From Comamonadaceae bacterium (lineage in GTDB: Bacteria > Pseudomonadota > Gammaproteobacteria > Burkholderiales > Burkholderiaceae_C), in the NCBI GenBank assembly GCA_947447975.1, contig CANFLU010000027.1:1-41069 (forward strand): a stretch of 41,069 nucleotides of DNA. Direction: 5' to 3'. Every line of letters starts with the position of its first letter. Position 1 is the stretch's first letter. Both the position numbers and the translations under genes were made by a program. Below, one piece after another: positions 8,789 through 16,090 of this stretch. Under the pieces are notes generated by a model. The model saw only the letters and a list, made by a program, of their open reading frames with translations, was not told where the DNA came from and ran no database searches.

Positions 8789-9715
8789 CTAGCCGGGCGC
8801 ACCGGCAAGCACTGCCAAGGCCACCGAGGCCATACGCGACTGCAGCGAATCCGCGCGGGAGGTGAGTACGATAGGCACGCGCGCACCCAACACGAGGCCG
8901 GCGCAGTCACCACCGCCCACGTAGTTAAAACTTTTGTACAACATATTGCCGGCATTCAAGTCCGGCATGATCAAAAGGTCTGCGTCACCCGCCACTTGCG
9001 ACGCTATTTTTTTGATGCGCGCAGCCTCTTTGGAGAACGCATTGTCAAAACCAAACGGCCCTTCCACGATAGCGCCCGGCCAGGCCCCGGCGCGCGCCAG
9101 GTCCACCAAAGCCTGGGCATCGAGCGTGGCAGGAATGGAGGGGTTCACCACCTCCACCGCTGCGACAATGCCGACCTTGGGCTGCACTATGCCCAGCGCT
9201 TGCAGCAAACCAAGGGCGTTGCCCAGAATGTCTTTTTTGGTTTTGAGGTCCGGCGCGATGTTGACCACGCAATCGGCCAAAGCCAGCAGCTTGTGATAGC
9301 GCGGCAGGTCAAACACAAAAGTGTGGCTGATACGGCTGCTGCCACGCAGTCCGGCTTCTTTGTTCACCACCGCAGCCATCAACTCGTCGGTATGCAGTGA
9401 GCCTTTCATCAAGGCGCGTACATCGCCACTGCGCGCCAGCGCGCAGGCGCGCAATGCCGCATCCGGCGCTGCCTTGCCACTGTCTATCAACTCGAAATCG
9501 CGCACGTCTATTTGTGCCGCATCCGCAGCAGCGGCGATGGCAAAGCCCGGACCGATGAGCAGCGGGCGCGCCATGCCGCTGTCCTGGATGCGCCGCGCTG
9601 CGTCCAGCGCTAGCGCGTCGCAGGGATAGACCAGGCCCAGGGCGCCTGGCCTAGTGCCCGCCTGCGCAGTGGCGCCGGCCATCAGCGCTTGCAGTCGCGG
9701 ATGCGTGCTATCCAT
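8789..9715 (-). CDS. pta: phosphate acetyltransferase, Ptb-like short form
   Basis: A 308-residue member of the phosphate acetyl/butyryltransferase family. It lacks the N-terminal domains of the long E. coli-type Pta. Recognisable blocks are MKGSLHTDELM, RISHTFVFDLPRYHKLLALADCVVNIAPDL, the central AAVEVVNPSIPATLDA, EGPFGFDNAFS, and the C-terminal DLNAGNMLYKSFNYVGGGDCAGLVLGARVPIVLTSRAD. The sequence is nearer to Ptb and to the acyltransferase half of MaoC-Pta fusions than to the usual Pta. Next to xsc it should convert acetyl phosphate and CoA to acetyl-CoA. I start at ATG 9715, which is 29 nt after the xsc stop; the open frame runs further into xsc but has no family sequence there. It is followed by soeA after a 61-nt gap. 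Confidence 0.85.
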   Translation of the reverse strand: MDSTHPRLQALMAGATAQAGTRPGALGLVYPCDALALDAARRIQDSGMARPLLIGPGFAIAAAADAAQIDVRDFELIDSGKAAPDAALRACALARSGDVRALMKGSLHTDELMAAVVNKEAGLRGSSRISHTFVFDLPRYHKLLALADCVVNIAPDLKTKKDILGNALGLLQALGIVQPKVGIVAAVEVVNPSIPATLDAQALVDLARAGAWPGAIVEGPFGFDNAFSKEAARIKKIASQVAGDADLLIMPDLNAGNMLYKSFNYVGGGDCAGLVLGARVPIVLTSRADSLQSRMASVALAVLAGAPG

Positions 9716-9744
9716 GCTGCGGCCTAGGGTGGACGCGGCGCGCT

Positions 9745-11562
9745 TTAGACGTAGTCCTTGTACTTGTCCAAAAAGCGCACCGGTTTGGACAGCGCATCGC
9801 GGCGGAAGGGGTCGCCTAATTCTCGGGTACACATAATTTCAATGACGCAGGTTTTGCCTTCGTTCATTTGCATGTCGATCGCACGCTTGAAAGCTGGACC
9901 CACGTCTTCCAATTTGTCCACCACCATGCCTTCAGCGCCCATGGCTTTGGCGATACCGGCAAAGCTTTCGCTTTCCAGCTCCCCCGCCACAAAGCGGCGG
10001 TTGTAAAAATCCACCTGGTTTTTCTTCTCAGCGCCCCACTGGCGGTTGTGAAAGACCACGGCAGTCACCGGAATATCGTGGCGCACGGCGGTCATGAGTT
10101 CTGACATGCTCATGCCCCAAGCACCATCACCCGCGTAGGCCACCGCAGGGCGGTCCATGGCGGCAGCCTTGGCGCCAATCATGGTGGGCAGCGAATAGCC
10201 GCAGTTGCCAAAGCTCATGGGAGCGAAGAAGCTGCGCGGCTCGTCAAAGCGCAAATAACTATTCGCCACGGCATTTATATTGCCGATGTCGGTGGACACC
10301 ATCACGCGCGCAGGCATGGCTTTTTCCAGCTCGCGCAGCACTTGGCGCGGATGTAAATACGTGCCTCCGGTGGCCGTGCGTTCTCCCTTAGCCTCTTCAA
10401 TCATGTCCAGGCTGTAGGAATCTCGCTCATGCGTCCAGCTGTCCAGCTCTTTTTCCCAGGCGGCTTTTTCTGCGGCGATGGTGGATGCGCGCTGCGCCTT
10501 GCTAGCGTCGCTAGCCAGCGTCATGCTGCTCAGGCGGCGCAGCAGTTCTTTGGCCACGGCCTTGGCATCGCCGTGGATGCCCACCGAAATCTTTTTCACC
10601 AGACCGAGGTTGGTATGGTCGGCTTCCACTTGGATGATTTTGGCGTCTTTGGGCCAGTAGTCCATGCCGTGTTGCGGCAGCGTGCCAAACGGGCCCATGC
10701 GCGAACCCAGCGCGATCACCACGTCGGCCTGGGCGATCAGCTTCATCGCCGCCTTGGAGCCTTGGTATCCCAGCGGTCCAGCCCACAAAGGGTGGCTGGC
10801 GGGGAAGGAGTCATTGCGCAAATAACCATTGGCCACCGGCGCCCCCAAACGTTCGGCCAAGGCCACACATTCGGGCACGGCATCGCCCATCACCACGCCG
10901 CCACCCGATAGGATGACCGGGAACTTGGCTTGCGCCAGCATTTCCACGGCGGCGGCCAGGCTGTTTTCGCCGCCATGGCCGCGCTCTACGCGCATGGGCT
11001 TGGGGATTTCGCACTGTATTTCGCCGTAAAAATAATCGCGTGGGATATTGAGCTGCGTCGGGCCCATCTCGGAGATGGCGCGGTCAAAACAGCGGCCTGT
11101 GTATTCGGCCATGCGCTTGGGGTTGTTTACATGGCCCTGGTATTTGGTGAATTCCTGGAACATGGGCAGCTGGTGCGCCTCCTGAAAGCCGCCCAGGCCC
11201 ATGCCCATGGTGCCGGTTTCGGGCGTAATCATCACCACCGGGCTGTGCGCCCAGTAGGCGGCGGCAATGGCGGTCACGCAGTTGCTGATGCCGGGGCCGT
11301 TTTGCCCGATGACCACGCCGTGGCGGCCCGACACGCGGGCATAACCGTCGGCCATGTGCCCAGCGCCTTGTTCATGCACCACCGGAACCAAACGGATACC
11401 CGCCGGGGCGAAGATGTCCATAGCGTCCATAAACGCCGAGCCCATGATGCCGAAGATGTCGGTCACACCATTGGCGACCATGGTCTCTACAAATGCCTCG
11501 GAGGGCGTCATTTTTTGAACGCCGCTGACGACGCTGCGGCTGTCTTGGGGGGCTTGGGCCAT
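9745..11562 (-). CDS. xsc: sulfoacetaldehyde acetyltransferase
   Basis: A 605-residue thiamine-diphosphate enzyme that converts sulfoacetaldehyde and phosphate into acetyl phosphate and sulfite, the key C-S bond cleavage in C2-sulfonate breakdown. The N-terminal IFGIMGSAFMDAMDIF is characteristic of Xsc and not of acetolactate synthases. Glu64 (HEQGAGHMADGYA) is the ThDP-activating glutamate. The ThDP/Mg motif is GDG at 478-480, with Asn506 at its end (FHNRQWG). Full length for the family. The ATG has an AGGAGA ribosome binding site 9 nt upstream. It is the first gene of xsc-pta-soeABC and is transcribed divergently from an IclR-family gene; a promoter and two operator-like repeats lie between them. 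Confidence 0.95.
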   Translation of the reverse strand: MAQAPQDSRSVVSGVQKMTPSEAFVETMVANGVTDIFGIMGSAFMDAMDIFAPAGIRLVPVVHEQGAGHMADGYARVSGRHGVVIGQNGPGISNCVTAIAAAYWAHSPVVMITPETGTMGMGLGGFQEAHQLPMFQEFTKYQGHVNNPKRMAEYTGRCFDRAISEMGPTQLNIPRDYFYGEIQCEIPKPMRVERGHGGENSLAAAVEMLAQAKFPVILSGGGVVMGDAVPECVALAERLGAPVANGYLRNDSFPASHPLWAGPLGYQGSKAAMKLIAQADVVIALGSRMGPFGTLPQHGMDYWPKDAKIIQVEADHTNLGLVKKISVGIHGDAKAVAKELLRRLSSMTLASDASKAQRASTIAAEKAAWEKELDSWTHERDSYSLDMIEEAKGERTATGGTYLHPRQVLRELEKAMPARVMVSTDIGNINAVANSYLRFDEPRSFFAPMSFGNCGYSLPTMIGAKAAAMDRPAVAYAGDGAWGMSMSELMTAVRHDIPVTAVVFHNRQWGAEKKNQVDFYNRRFVAGELESESFAGIAKAMGAEGMVVDKLEDVGPAFKRAIDMQMNEGKTCVIEIMCTRELGDPFRRDALSKPVRFLDKYKDYV

Positions 11563-11617
11563 GGGAAGCTTCTCCTAGGTAAAAATATGTTGCAATGCAC
11601 CAAAATAATGGACTAAT

Positions 11618-11632
11618 GGTACAAATCATTCC
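11618..11632. promoter_or_regulatory. operator-like repeat, copy 1 (downstream of xsc start point)
   Basis: GGTACAAATCATTCC is one of two near-identical 15-bp sites (14 of 15 bases) in the 191-bp gap between xsc and the IclR gene. It is a weak inverted repeat (GG..A to T..CC symmetry). Relative to the predicted xsc promoter it lies about 14-28 bases after the start point, where binding would block transcription. Proposed as an IclR-type operator; inference. Confidence 0.5.
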
Positions 11633-11652
11633 AGAAACCGAAATTTTATGGG

Positions 11653-11681
11653 ACTATAGCGAGAATAAATTTCTAGCGCAA
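11653..11681 (-). promoter_or_regulatory. predicted sigma-70 promoter of xsc-pta-soeABC
   Basis: On the minus strand, TTGCGC (11676-11681) and TATAGT (11653-11658) are separated by exactly 17 nt. The -10 matches the consensus at five of six bases, the -35 at three. A weak -35 would fit an activator-dependent or inducible promoter. The start point would be near 11646, giving an 80-90 nt leader to the xsc ATG. The two 15-bp repeats flank this promoter. Confidence 0.55.
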
Positions 11682-11698
11682 TAAAAATTTCATTTTTC

Positions 11699-11713
11699 GG
11701 TACAAATTATTCC
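11699..11713. promoter_or_regulatory. operator-like repeat, copy 2 (between the two promoters)
   Basis: GGTACAAATTATTCC, the second copy of the 15-bp site, begins 81 bp from the first. It is the better palindrome (pattern GGnAnAAnTTnTnCC reads the same on both strands). It lies about 53-67 bases upstream of the xsc start point and just upstream of the predicted -35 of the IclR gene, so one bound protein could affect both directions. Inference from position and symmetry. Confidence 0.5.
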
Positions 11714-11718
11714 GTTTA

Positions 11719-11747
11719 TTGATAAAAAGAAAAGATTGCGCTATCAT
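11719..11747 (+). promoter_or_regulatory. predicted sigma-70 promoter of the IclR gene, possibly leaderless
   Basis: TTGATA (11719-11724) and TATCAT (11742-11747) are 17 nt apart, both close to consensus. A start point 6-7 nt after the -10 falls at or next to the ATG at 11754. The message would then have no 5' leader, which fits the lack of any ribosome binding site before that ATG. Confidence 0.55.
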
Positions 11748-11753
11748 CCTGGC

Positions 11754-12590
11754 ATGCCCGCGATTACCGCTCTGTCCCCCGCACTGCCCCCAGAAATTAA
11801 CGGGGACACGCCCACTTTGCGGCTGTTTGCGCTGTTGGAGGTGATAGCCTCCAAAGACCAGTACTTCTCTCTGCAAAGCCTGGCCGACGAAACCGCTTTG
11901 CCCAAGCCTACCTTGCACCGTATGTTGCAGCAATTGGAAGCCGCCCATTTGCTCAGCCGCAGCAGTGATGGGCGCTTGTATGGCACCGGTCTGCGCCTGC
12001 GCCGCCTGGCCGAAAACCTCTTACTCAATGACACCGCCCACGGTGCACGCCATGCTGTACTGCGCAAACTGGTCAGCGACGTGGGCGAAAGCTGCAACCT
12101 GACGGCGTTAAGCGGCAGTGAAGTGATTTACCTGGACCGGGTGGAAACACCGGCGCCGCTGCGCTTTTACCTGCATCCGGGATCGCGCGTACCCGTGCAT
12201 TGCTCGGCCAGCGGGAAAATTTTTTTAAGCCAGATGACGCCTGGGCAGCGCCAGCGCCTGCTGGCGCATGTGCCTCTGGAGGCTTACACCCCCAAAACCC
12301 TGACGCAGCCCGAGGCCCTGGAAGCAGAAATCCGCGCGGTCAAACGCCAGGGTTTTGCGCTGGACAACGAAGAGTTTTTGCCCGGCCTCTTGTGCGTAGC
12401 GGTGGCCGTGCCCTCGGCGCTGGGGCGGGCCAATTTGTGTGTGGCGGTGCAAGCGCCCTTGATGCGTTTGACTGCTGACAAAGCCTTAGCGTTGTTACCC
12501 GCCTTGCACAGCGCAGCCCAGGCCTTGAGCCAGATCGAAGCCGATGCCACGCCTGCTGGCGGCGCACACGATGTCGCGCAGCGCGCCTGA
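11754..12590 (+). CDS. IclR-family transcriptional regulator of the xsc operon
   Basis: A 278-residue IclR-type regulator. Residues about 18-75 form the winged helix-turn-helix (TLRLFALLEVIA, FSLQSLADETALPKPTLHRMLQQLE). The rest is the effector-binding domain, with FYLHPGSRVPVHCSASGKIFLS and the DNEEFLPGLLCVAVAVP segment. It is divergent from xsc, the usual place for a regulator of the adjacent operon, so it probably senses a sulfonate intermediate. I use ATG 11754 and reject the in-frame TTG at 11736 because it falls between the predicted -35 and -10 elements. The ligand is unknown. Confidence 0.87.
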   Translation: MPAITALSPALPPEINGDTPTLRLFALLEVIASKDQYFSLQSLADETALPKPTLHRMLQQLEAAHLLSRSSDGRLYGTGLRLRRLAENLLLNDTAHGARHAVLRKLVSDVGESCNLTALSGSEVIYLDRVETPAPLRFYLHPGSRVPVHCSASGKIFLSQMTPGQRQRLLAHVPLEAYTPKTLTQPEALEAEIRAVKRQGFALDNEEFLPGLLCVAVAVPSALGRANLCVAVQAPLMRLTADKALALLPALHSAAQALSQIEADATPAGGAHDVAQRA

Positions 12591-12713
12591 GACCGGCGTC
12601 GCTCTGGTTTACCTGGCGCGAGCCTGGGGGTGCCGCTTGCTTATCGCACCCACCGCTTGGCCCCGCCCATTGCAAATTTTTTCAAACCTCACTCGGTCAC
12701 TTTGGATGCGCGT

Positions 12714-13664
12714 ATGACATGGATCACCCCGCCGGCTATGCAACACGTTTCGGTGCAGCGCACCTTCGGGATCGACAGCGCTTTGCAGGTGCCGGCCTTT
12801 GTCGAGCGCAGCGACTTGGTACCTGCCATCGACAGCGCCTACCGGTTTAACCCCGATGTGACCCTGGCCCTCTTGGCAGGTTTCGCCCATAACCGGCGCG
12901 TGCTGGTGCAGGGCATGCACGGCACCGGCAAATCCACCCATATCGAGCAAGTGGCTGCACGCCTGAACTGGCCGTGTGTGCGGGTCAACCTGGACGGCCA
13001 TATCAGCCGACTGGACCTGGTGGGCCGCGATGCGGTGGTGTTGCGCGAAGGGCAGCAGGTGACCGAGTTTCAGGAAGGCATCGTGCCCTGGGCTTTGCAG
13101 CGGCCTGTGGCCCTGATTTTTGATGAGTACGACGCGGGCCGTCCCGATGTGATGTTCGTCATCCAACGGGTGCTCGAACGCGATGGGCAATTTACCTTGC
13201 TAGACCAAAACCGGGTCATACATCCGCATGCCCAATTTCGATTGTTTGCCACCAGCAACACCATCGGCCAGGGCAACCTCAATGGCCTGTATTTTGGCGC
13301 GCAGCGGCTCAACCACGCGCAGCTCGACCGCTGGGATGTGGTGGCCGCGCTCAATTACCTGAGCGCACAGGAGGAGGCTGCCATCGTGCTGGCGCGCGTA
13401 CCGGCTATGGCCGCGCAGCAGGACGTGCTGTTGCAAATGGTGGCACTGGCAGACCTGACGCGCAAGGGCTTTGCCGCTGGCGATGTGTCGGCCCTGATGT
13501 CGCCGCGCACCGTCATAAGTTGGGCGGAAAACCTGCAACTATTTGGCGACCTGGCCACTGCGCTGCGGCTAACTTATGTGAACAAGTGCGACGAAGCGGA
13601 GCACGCCTTGGTGGCTGAATACTTTCAGCGCTGCTTCGACCGCGCTTTGTTCCCTGCCCCCTAG
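12714..13664 (+). CDS. cobS: CobS-like AAA+ ATPase (cobaltochelatase-type)
   Basis: A 316-residue AAA+ protein strongly resembling CobS, the ATPase subunit that with CobT and CobN inserts cobalt into hydrogenobyrinate diamide in aerobic B12 synthesis. The order of motifs is YRFNPDVTLALLAGFAHNRR, Walker A GMHGTGKST (residues 67-75), Walker B ALIFDEYDAGRPDV, and the sensor region RLFATSNTIGQG. I prefer ATG 12714, which has a GGA about 7 nt upstream, to the frame's first ATG at 12630 or the internal one at 12738. It lies 123 nt after the IclR gene and 7 nt before the CobT-like gene. No CobN or other B12 gene is seen here, so another metal-insertion or AAA-VWA chaperone role is possible. Confidence 0.8.
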   Translation: MTWITPPAMQHVSVQRTFGIDSALQVPAFVERSDLVPAIDSAYRFNPDVTLALLAGFAHNRRVLVQGMHGTGKSTHIEQVAARLNWPCVRVNLDGHISRLDLVGRDAVVLREGQQVTEFQEGIVPWALQRPVALIFDEYDAGRPDVMFVIQRVLERDGQFTLLDQNRVIHPHAQFRLFATSNTIGQGNLNGLYFGAQRLNHAQLDRWDVVAALNYLSAQEEAAIVLARVPAMAAQQDVLLQMVALADLTRKGFAAGDVSALMSPRTVISWAENLQLFGDLATALRLTYVNKCDEAEHALVAEYFQRCFDRALFPAP

Positions 13665-13671
13665 CGTCGGC

Positions 13672-15531
13672 ATGGGCGCGGACCCTGTACCCACCATTCA
13701 AGCGCAAGTGCGCAGGCAGCAGCGCCTGGACGCTTTGTGCGCCGCCACCTTGCGCGCCCTGAGCGCCCGGCGCGAGTTGCATGCATGTGGTCCGCACTGG
13801 TATGCCGGGGATACCGCCTTGCCTAGTTTTGCGCCGCATTTGCATCCGCAGTCCGTGCAATTGGTCAAGCCCGTACCGCTTGCTTTCGTTGCGGCACCCC
13901 TAGACCCGGACGTGGCCGGGCGCTTGCCTCAGCGGCTGGCTGCGTGGCCGCAAAGTCTCGATACGGCAAGCCTGCCCGATGCCGCCACGGTGACCTCATT
14001 TCGCGGCGCCGCCGATGGCATTGCGCTGCGCCTGCGGTTCAGCGATGCGCAATTGCACCGCCACCTGCGGCCCGAACGAGCCATGGCGCGGCGGGTGTTT
14101 GATGTGCTGGAGCAATACCGCGCCGAGTCTCTGGTGCCCGCGCAGTGGCCAGGCGTGCGCAGCAATATGTCGGCGCGCTTTGCCGCCTGGTCACATGCTT
14201 TTGTGGCTGCGCGTTTGCATGAATCGGCGCAAGGTTTGTTGTTGCTGACCGTCGCGCACATTAGCCGGGCGCGGGTGACGGCCGAACCGGTGGATGAAGC
14301 GCTGCAAGATATGCTGGAAGCCACCCGCTTTGGCGTGGCGCCGCATATAGGTCACGCACTAGCCGCTTTGCGCCGCTGTCGCCATGATCAGGCGCTCTAT
14401 GCACAGCATGCGCTGGCCATTGCCCAGGTGGTGGCCGATCTGGCCGACAGCGCTTTGCAAGCTGCGGGCAAGGCCGACAAAGTTTCACCAGACGACAAGG
14501 AAGAAGACGCCTGGCTGCAAATTTGGGTGGACTTTGAGGCGGGTGAGGAAAGCGGTTTTGCCAGCGCTTTGCAGGCGCGTGATGCAGCGCAGGGCCAGGC
14601 GCACAGCTACCGCGTGTTTAGCACGCGCTACGACCGCGAAGTACGCGCGACGGAATTGGTGCGCCCCGCGCAATTGCAGGAACTGCGCAGCCATTTAGAC
14701 CTCAGCGTGCGCACATCTGGCGTCAGTGCCGCACGCCTGGCCCGGCGCTTGCAGGCCGTGCTGGCTTCGCCGCAAATCGATGGATGGGAAAGCGCACAGG
14801 ATAGCGGTTATGTGGATGGTCGGCGGCTAGCGCAATTGGTAGCCAAACCGGATGAGCATCGGGTGTTTCGCCTGCCCCAACGCGCACCACGCGCCGATGT
14901 AGCCCTTAGCTTGCTGCTCGATTGCTCGGGCTCCATGAAGCAGCACATGGACAAACTCGCGCCTATGGTGGACTTGCTGACCCGTGCGCTGGACATGGCC
15001 GGTGTCACCACCGAGCTACTGGGTTACACCACCAACACCTGGAATGGCGGGCGCCTGCTGCGCGACTGGCGCCGTGCCGGCAAGCCCGCGCAGCCAGGGC
15101 GGCTCAATGAGCTATGCCATATGGTGTTCAAAGACAGCGCCCAGTCTTGGCGCCGCAGCAAACCCGGCATGGCGGCATTACTTAAAGCGGATATTTTTAG
15201 AGAGTGTGTGGACGGCGAAGCCTTGCGCTGGGCGGCAGAGCGCTTGCGCGCGCAAGACGCACAGCGCCGCATACTGGTGGTATTTTCCGATGGCAGCCCT
15301 ATGGATGGCGCGACGGTGCTGGCCAATGACACGCATTACCTGGACCGCGACTTGCAACACCGTGCACGCCAATTGGAGCGCGAAGCGCTAATCGAGCTGT
15401 GCGCGGTGGGCCTGGGCCTGGACCTAAGTGCCTATTTCGCGCGCAGCACGGTGCTCGACTTAGAAAACCAGACCCTTACACGGGCCTTGGGCGACGTACT
15501 CGCCTTGTTGGCACGCGCGCGGCAGCAATGA
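13672..15531 (+). CDS. cobT: CobT-like protein with C-terminal VWA domain
   Basis: A 619-residue partner of the preceding CobS-like ATPase. The N-terminal 240 residues are the CobT helical region. A short acidic linker follows (about residues 265-290, KEEDAWLQ to EAGEESG), much shorter than the long acidic stretch of classical CobT. A von Willebrand A domain occupies about 410-615, with a MIDAS metal motif DCSGSM starting at Asp417 and further VFSDGSPMDG residues. CobS and CobT together resemble the I and D subunits of magnesium chelatase. The start is ATG 13672 with no evident ribosome binding site, suggesting coupling to cobS 7 nt upstream. A convergent pilin gene ends 34 nt after its stop. 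Confidence 0.8.
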   Translation: MGADPVPTIQAQVRRQQRLDALCAATLRALSARRELHACGPHWYAGDTALPSFAPHLHPQSVQLVKPVPLAFVAAPLDPDVAGRLPQRLAAWPQSLDTASLPDAATVTSFRGAADGIALRLRFSDAQLHRHLRPERAMARRVFDVLEQYRAESLVPAQWPGVRSNMSARFAAWSHAFVAARLHESAQGLLLLTVAHISRARVTAEPVDEALQDMLEATRFGVAPHIGHALAALRRCRHDQALYAQHALAIAQVVADLADSALQAAGKADKVSPDDKEEDAWLQIWVDFEAGEESGFASALQARDAAQGQAHSYRVFSTRYDREVRATELVRPAQLQELRSHLDLSVRTSGVSAARLARRLQAVLASPQIDGWESAQDSGYVDGRRLAQLVAKPDEHRVFRLPQRAPRADVALSLLLDCSGSMKQHMDKLAPMVDLLTRALDMAGVTTELLGYTTNTWNGGRLLRDWRRAGKPAQPGRLNELCHMVFKDSAQSWRRSKPGMAALLKADIFRECVDGEALRWAAERLRAQDAQRRILVVFSDGSPMDGATVLANDTHYLDRDLQHRARQLEREALIELCAVGLGLDLSAYFARSTVLDLENQTLTRALGDVLALLARARQQ

Positions 15532-15565
15532 GCTGTGCCTTAGCACGACCCAGCGAATGCGCCGC

Positions 15566-16024
15566 CTAGCGCCAGCAATTTGCGGTGCTGTCAGTGGCAT
15601 TGAGCAGGCCGCGCGCGCCGGTGTTCTCTAGGGTGAAGTCGCCGCACTGATCACCGTCCATGGGACCGCCAGCCTTTCGCACCGCCTGGATTTTGAAATA
15701 GGCCAAGCCTGGATTGGTGACGCCGTCGGCTGGTGCGGCAAAGATGATGTCATAGCTTTGCGAGCCGGATGCTGCTGTGCGCGGAACCATCGTCAGTTCG
15801 CCCGGTAGCGTGACCGCAGCACCTGCCTTGCTTGTTGCGAAGCTGTCGTGGATTGAATAATAGCGTTGCATGAACTGCGCCACTTCAAGCAATTGCGCAC
15901 GTGCTTCCGCGCGACGCGCCTTGCGCATCGAATCCTGGTAGCGGGGTATCGCAATAGCCGAGAGCAGACCTACGATGGCAACAACGACCATGAGTTCGAT
16001 GAGGGTAAAGCCGCGTGCTGGCAT
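15566..16024 (-). CDS. pilE: type IV pilin, PilE-like
   Basis: A 152-residue type IV pilin with a very short leader: the prepilin peptidase site is MPARG/FTLIE, with Glu5 of the mature protein present, followed by the hydrophobic helix MVVVAIVGLLSAIAIP. Near the C-terminus two cysteines (DQCGDF and NCWR) form the expected disulfide loop. It is the last gene of the minor-pilin operon, 66 nt after pilY1, where PilE-type minor pilins are usually found. It could be a minor or the major subunit. No clear ribosome binding site precedes the ATG. Confidence 0.87.
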   Translation of the reverse strand: MPARGFTLIELMVVVAIVGLLSAIAIPRYQDSMRKARRAEARAQLLEVAQFMQRYYSIHDSFATSKAGAAVTLPGELTMVPRTAASGSQSYDIIFAAPADGVTNPGLAYFKIQAVRKAGGPMDGDQCGDFTLENTGARGLLNATDSTANCWR

Positions 16025-16090
16025 AGCGTAGCGAGAGTGAATAATCCGTGATAAGTGCTTTAGCCCAAGTATCTTGGCTATGTCGCGAAA

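Noticed and set aside
8728..8955. 76-residue N-terminal extension of soeA, possible leader
   Set aside because: The extension overlaps the end of pta and has no twin-arginine motif followed by a hydrophobic stretch. The ATG at 8727 fits the family start.
8642..9400. 252-aa plus-strand frame across the soeA-pta junction
   Set aside because: It runs antisense to two well-supported genes and their gap, and its sequence has no recognisable domain.
10930..11616. 228-aa plus-strand frame antisense to xsc
   Set aside because: The xsc frame is certain (Xsc-specific N-terminus and ThDP motif), and the antisense product is a composition artefact.
11736..11753. TTG start six codons upstream for the IclR gene
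   Set aside because: It would lie between the predicted -35 and -10 boxes, so the mRNA could not contain it.
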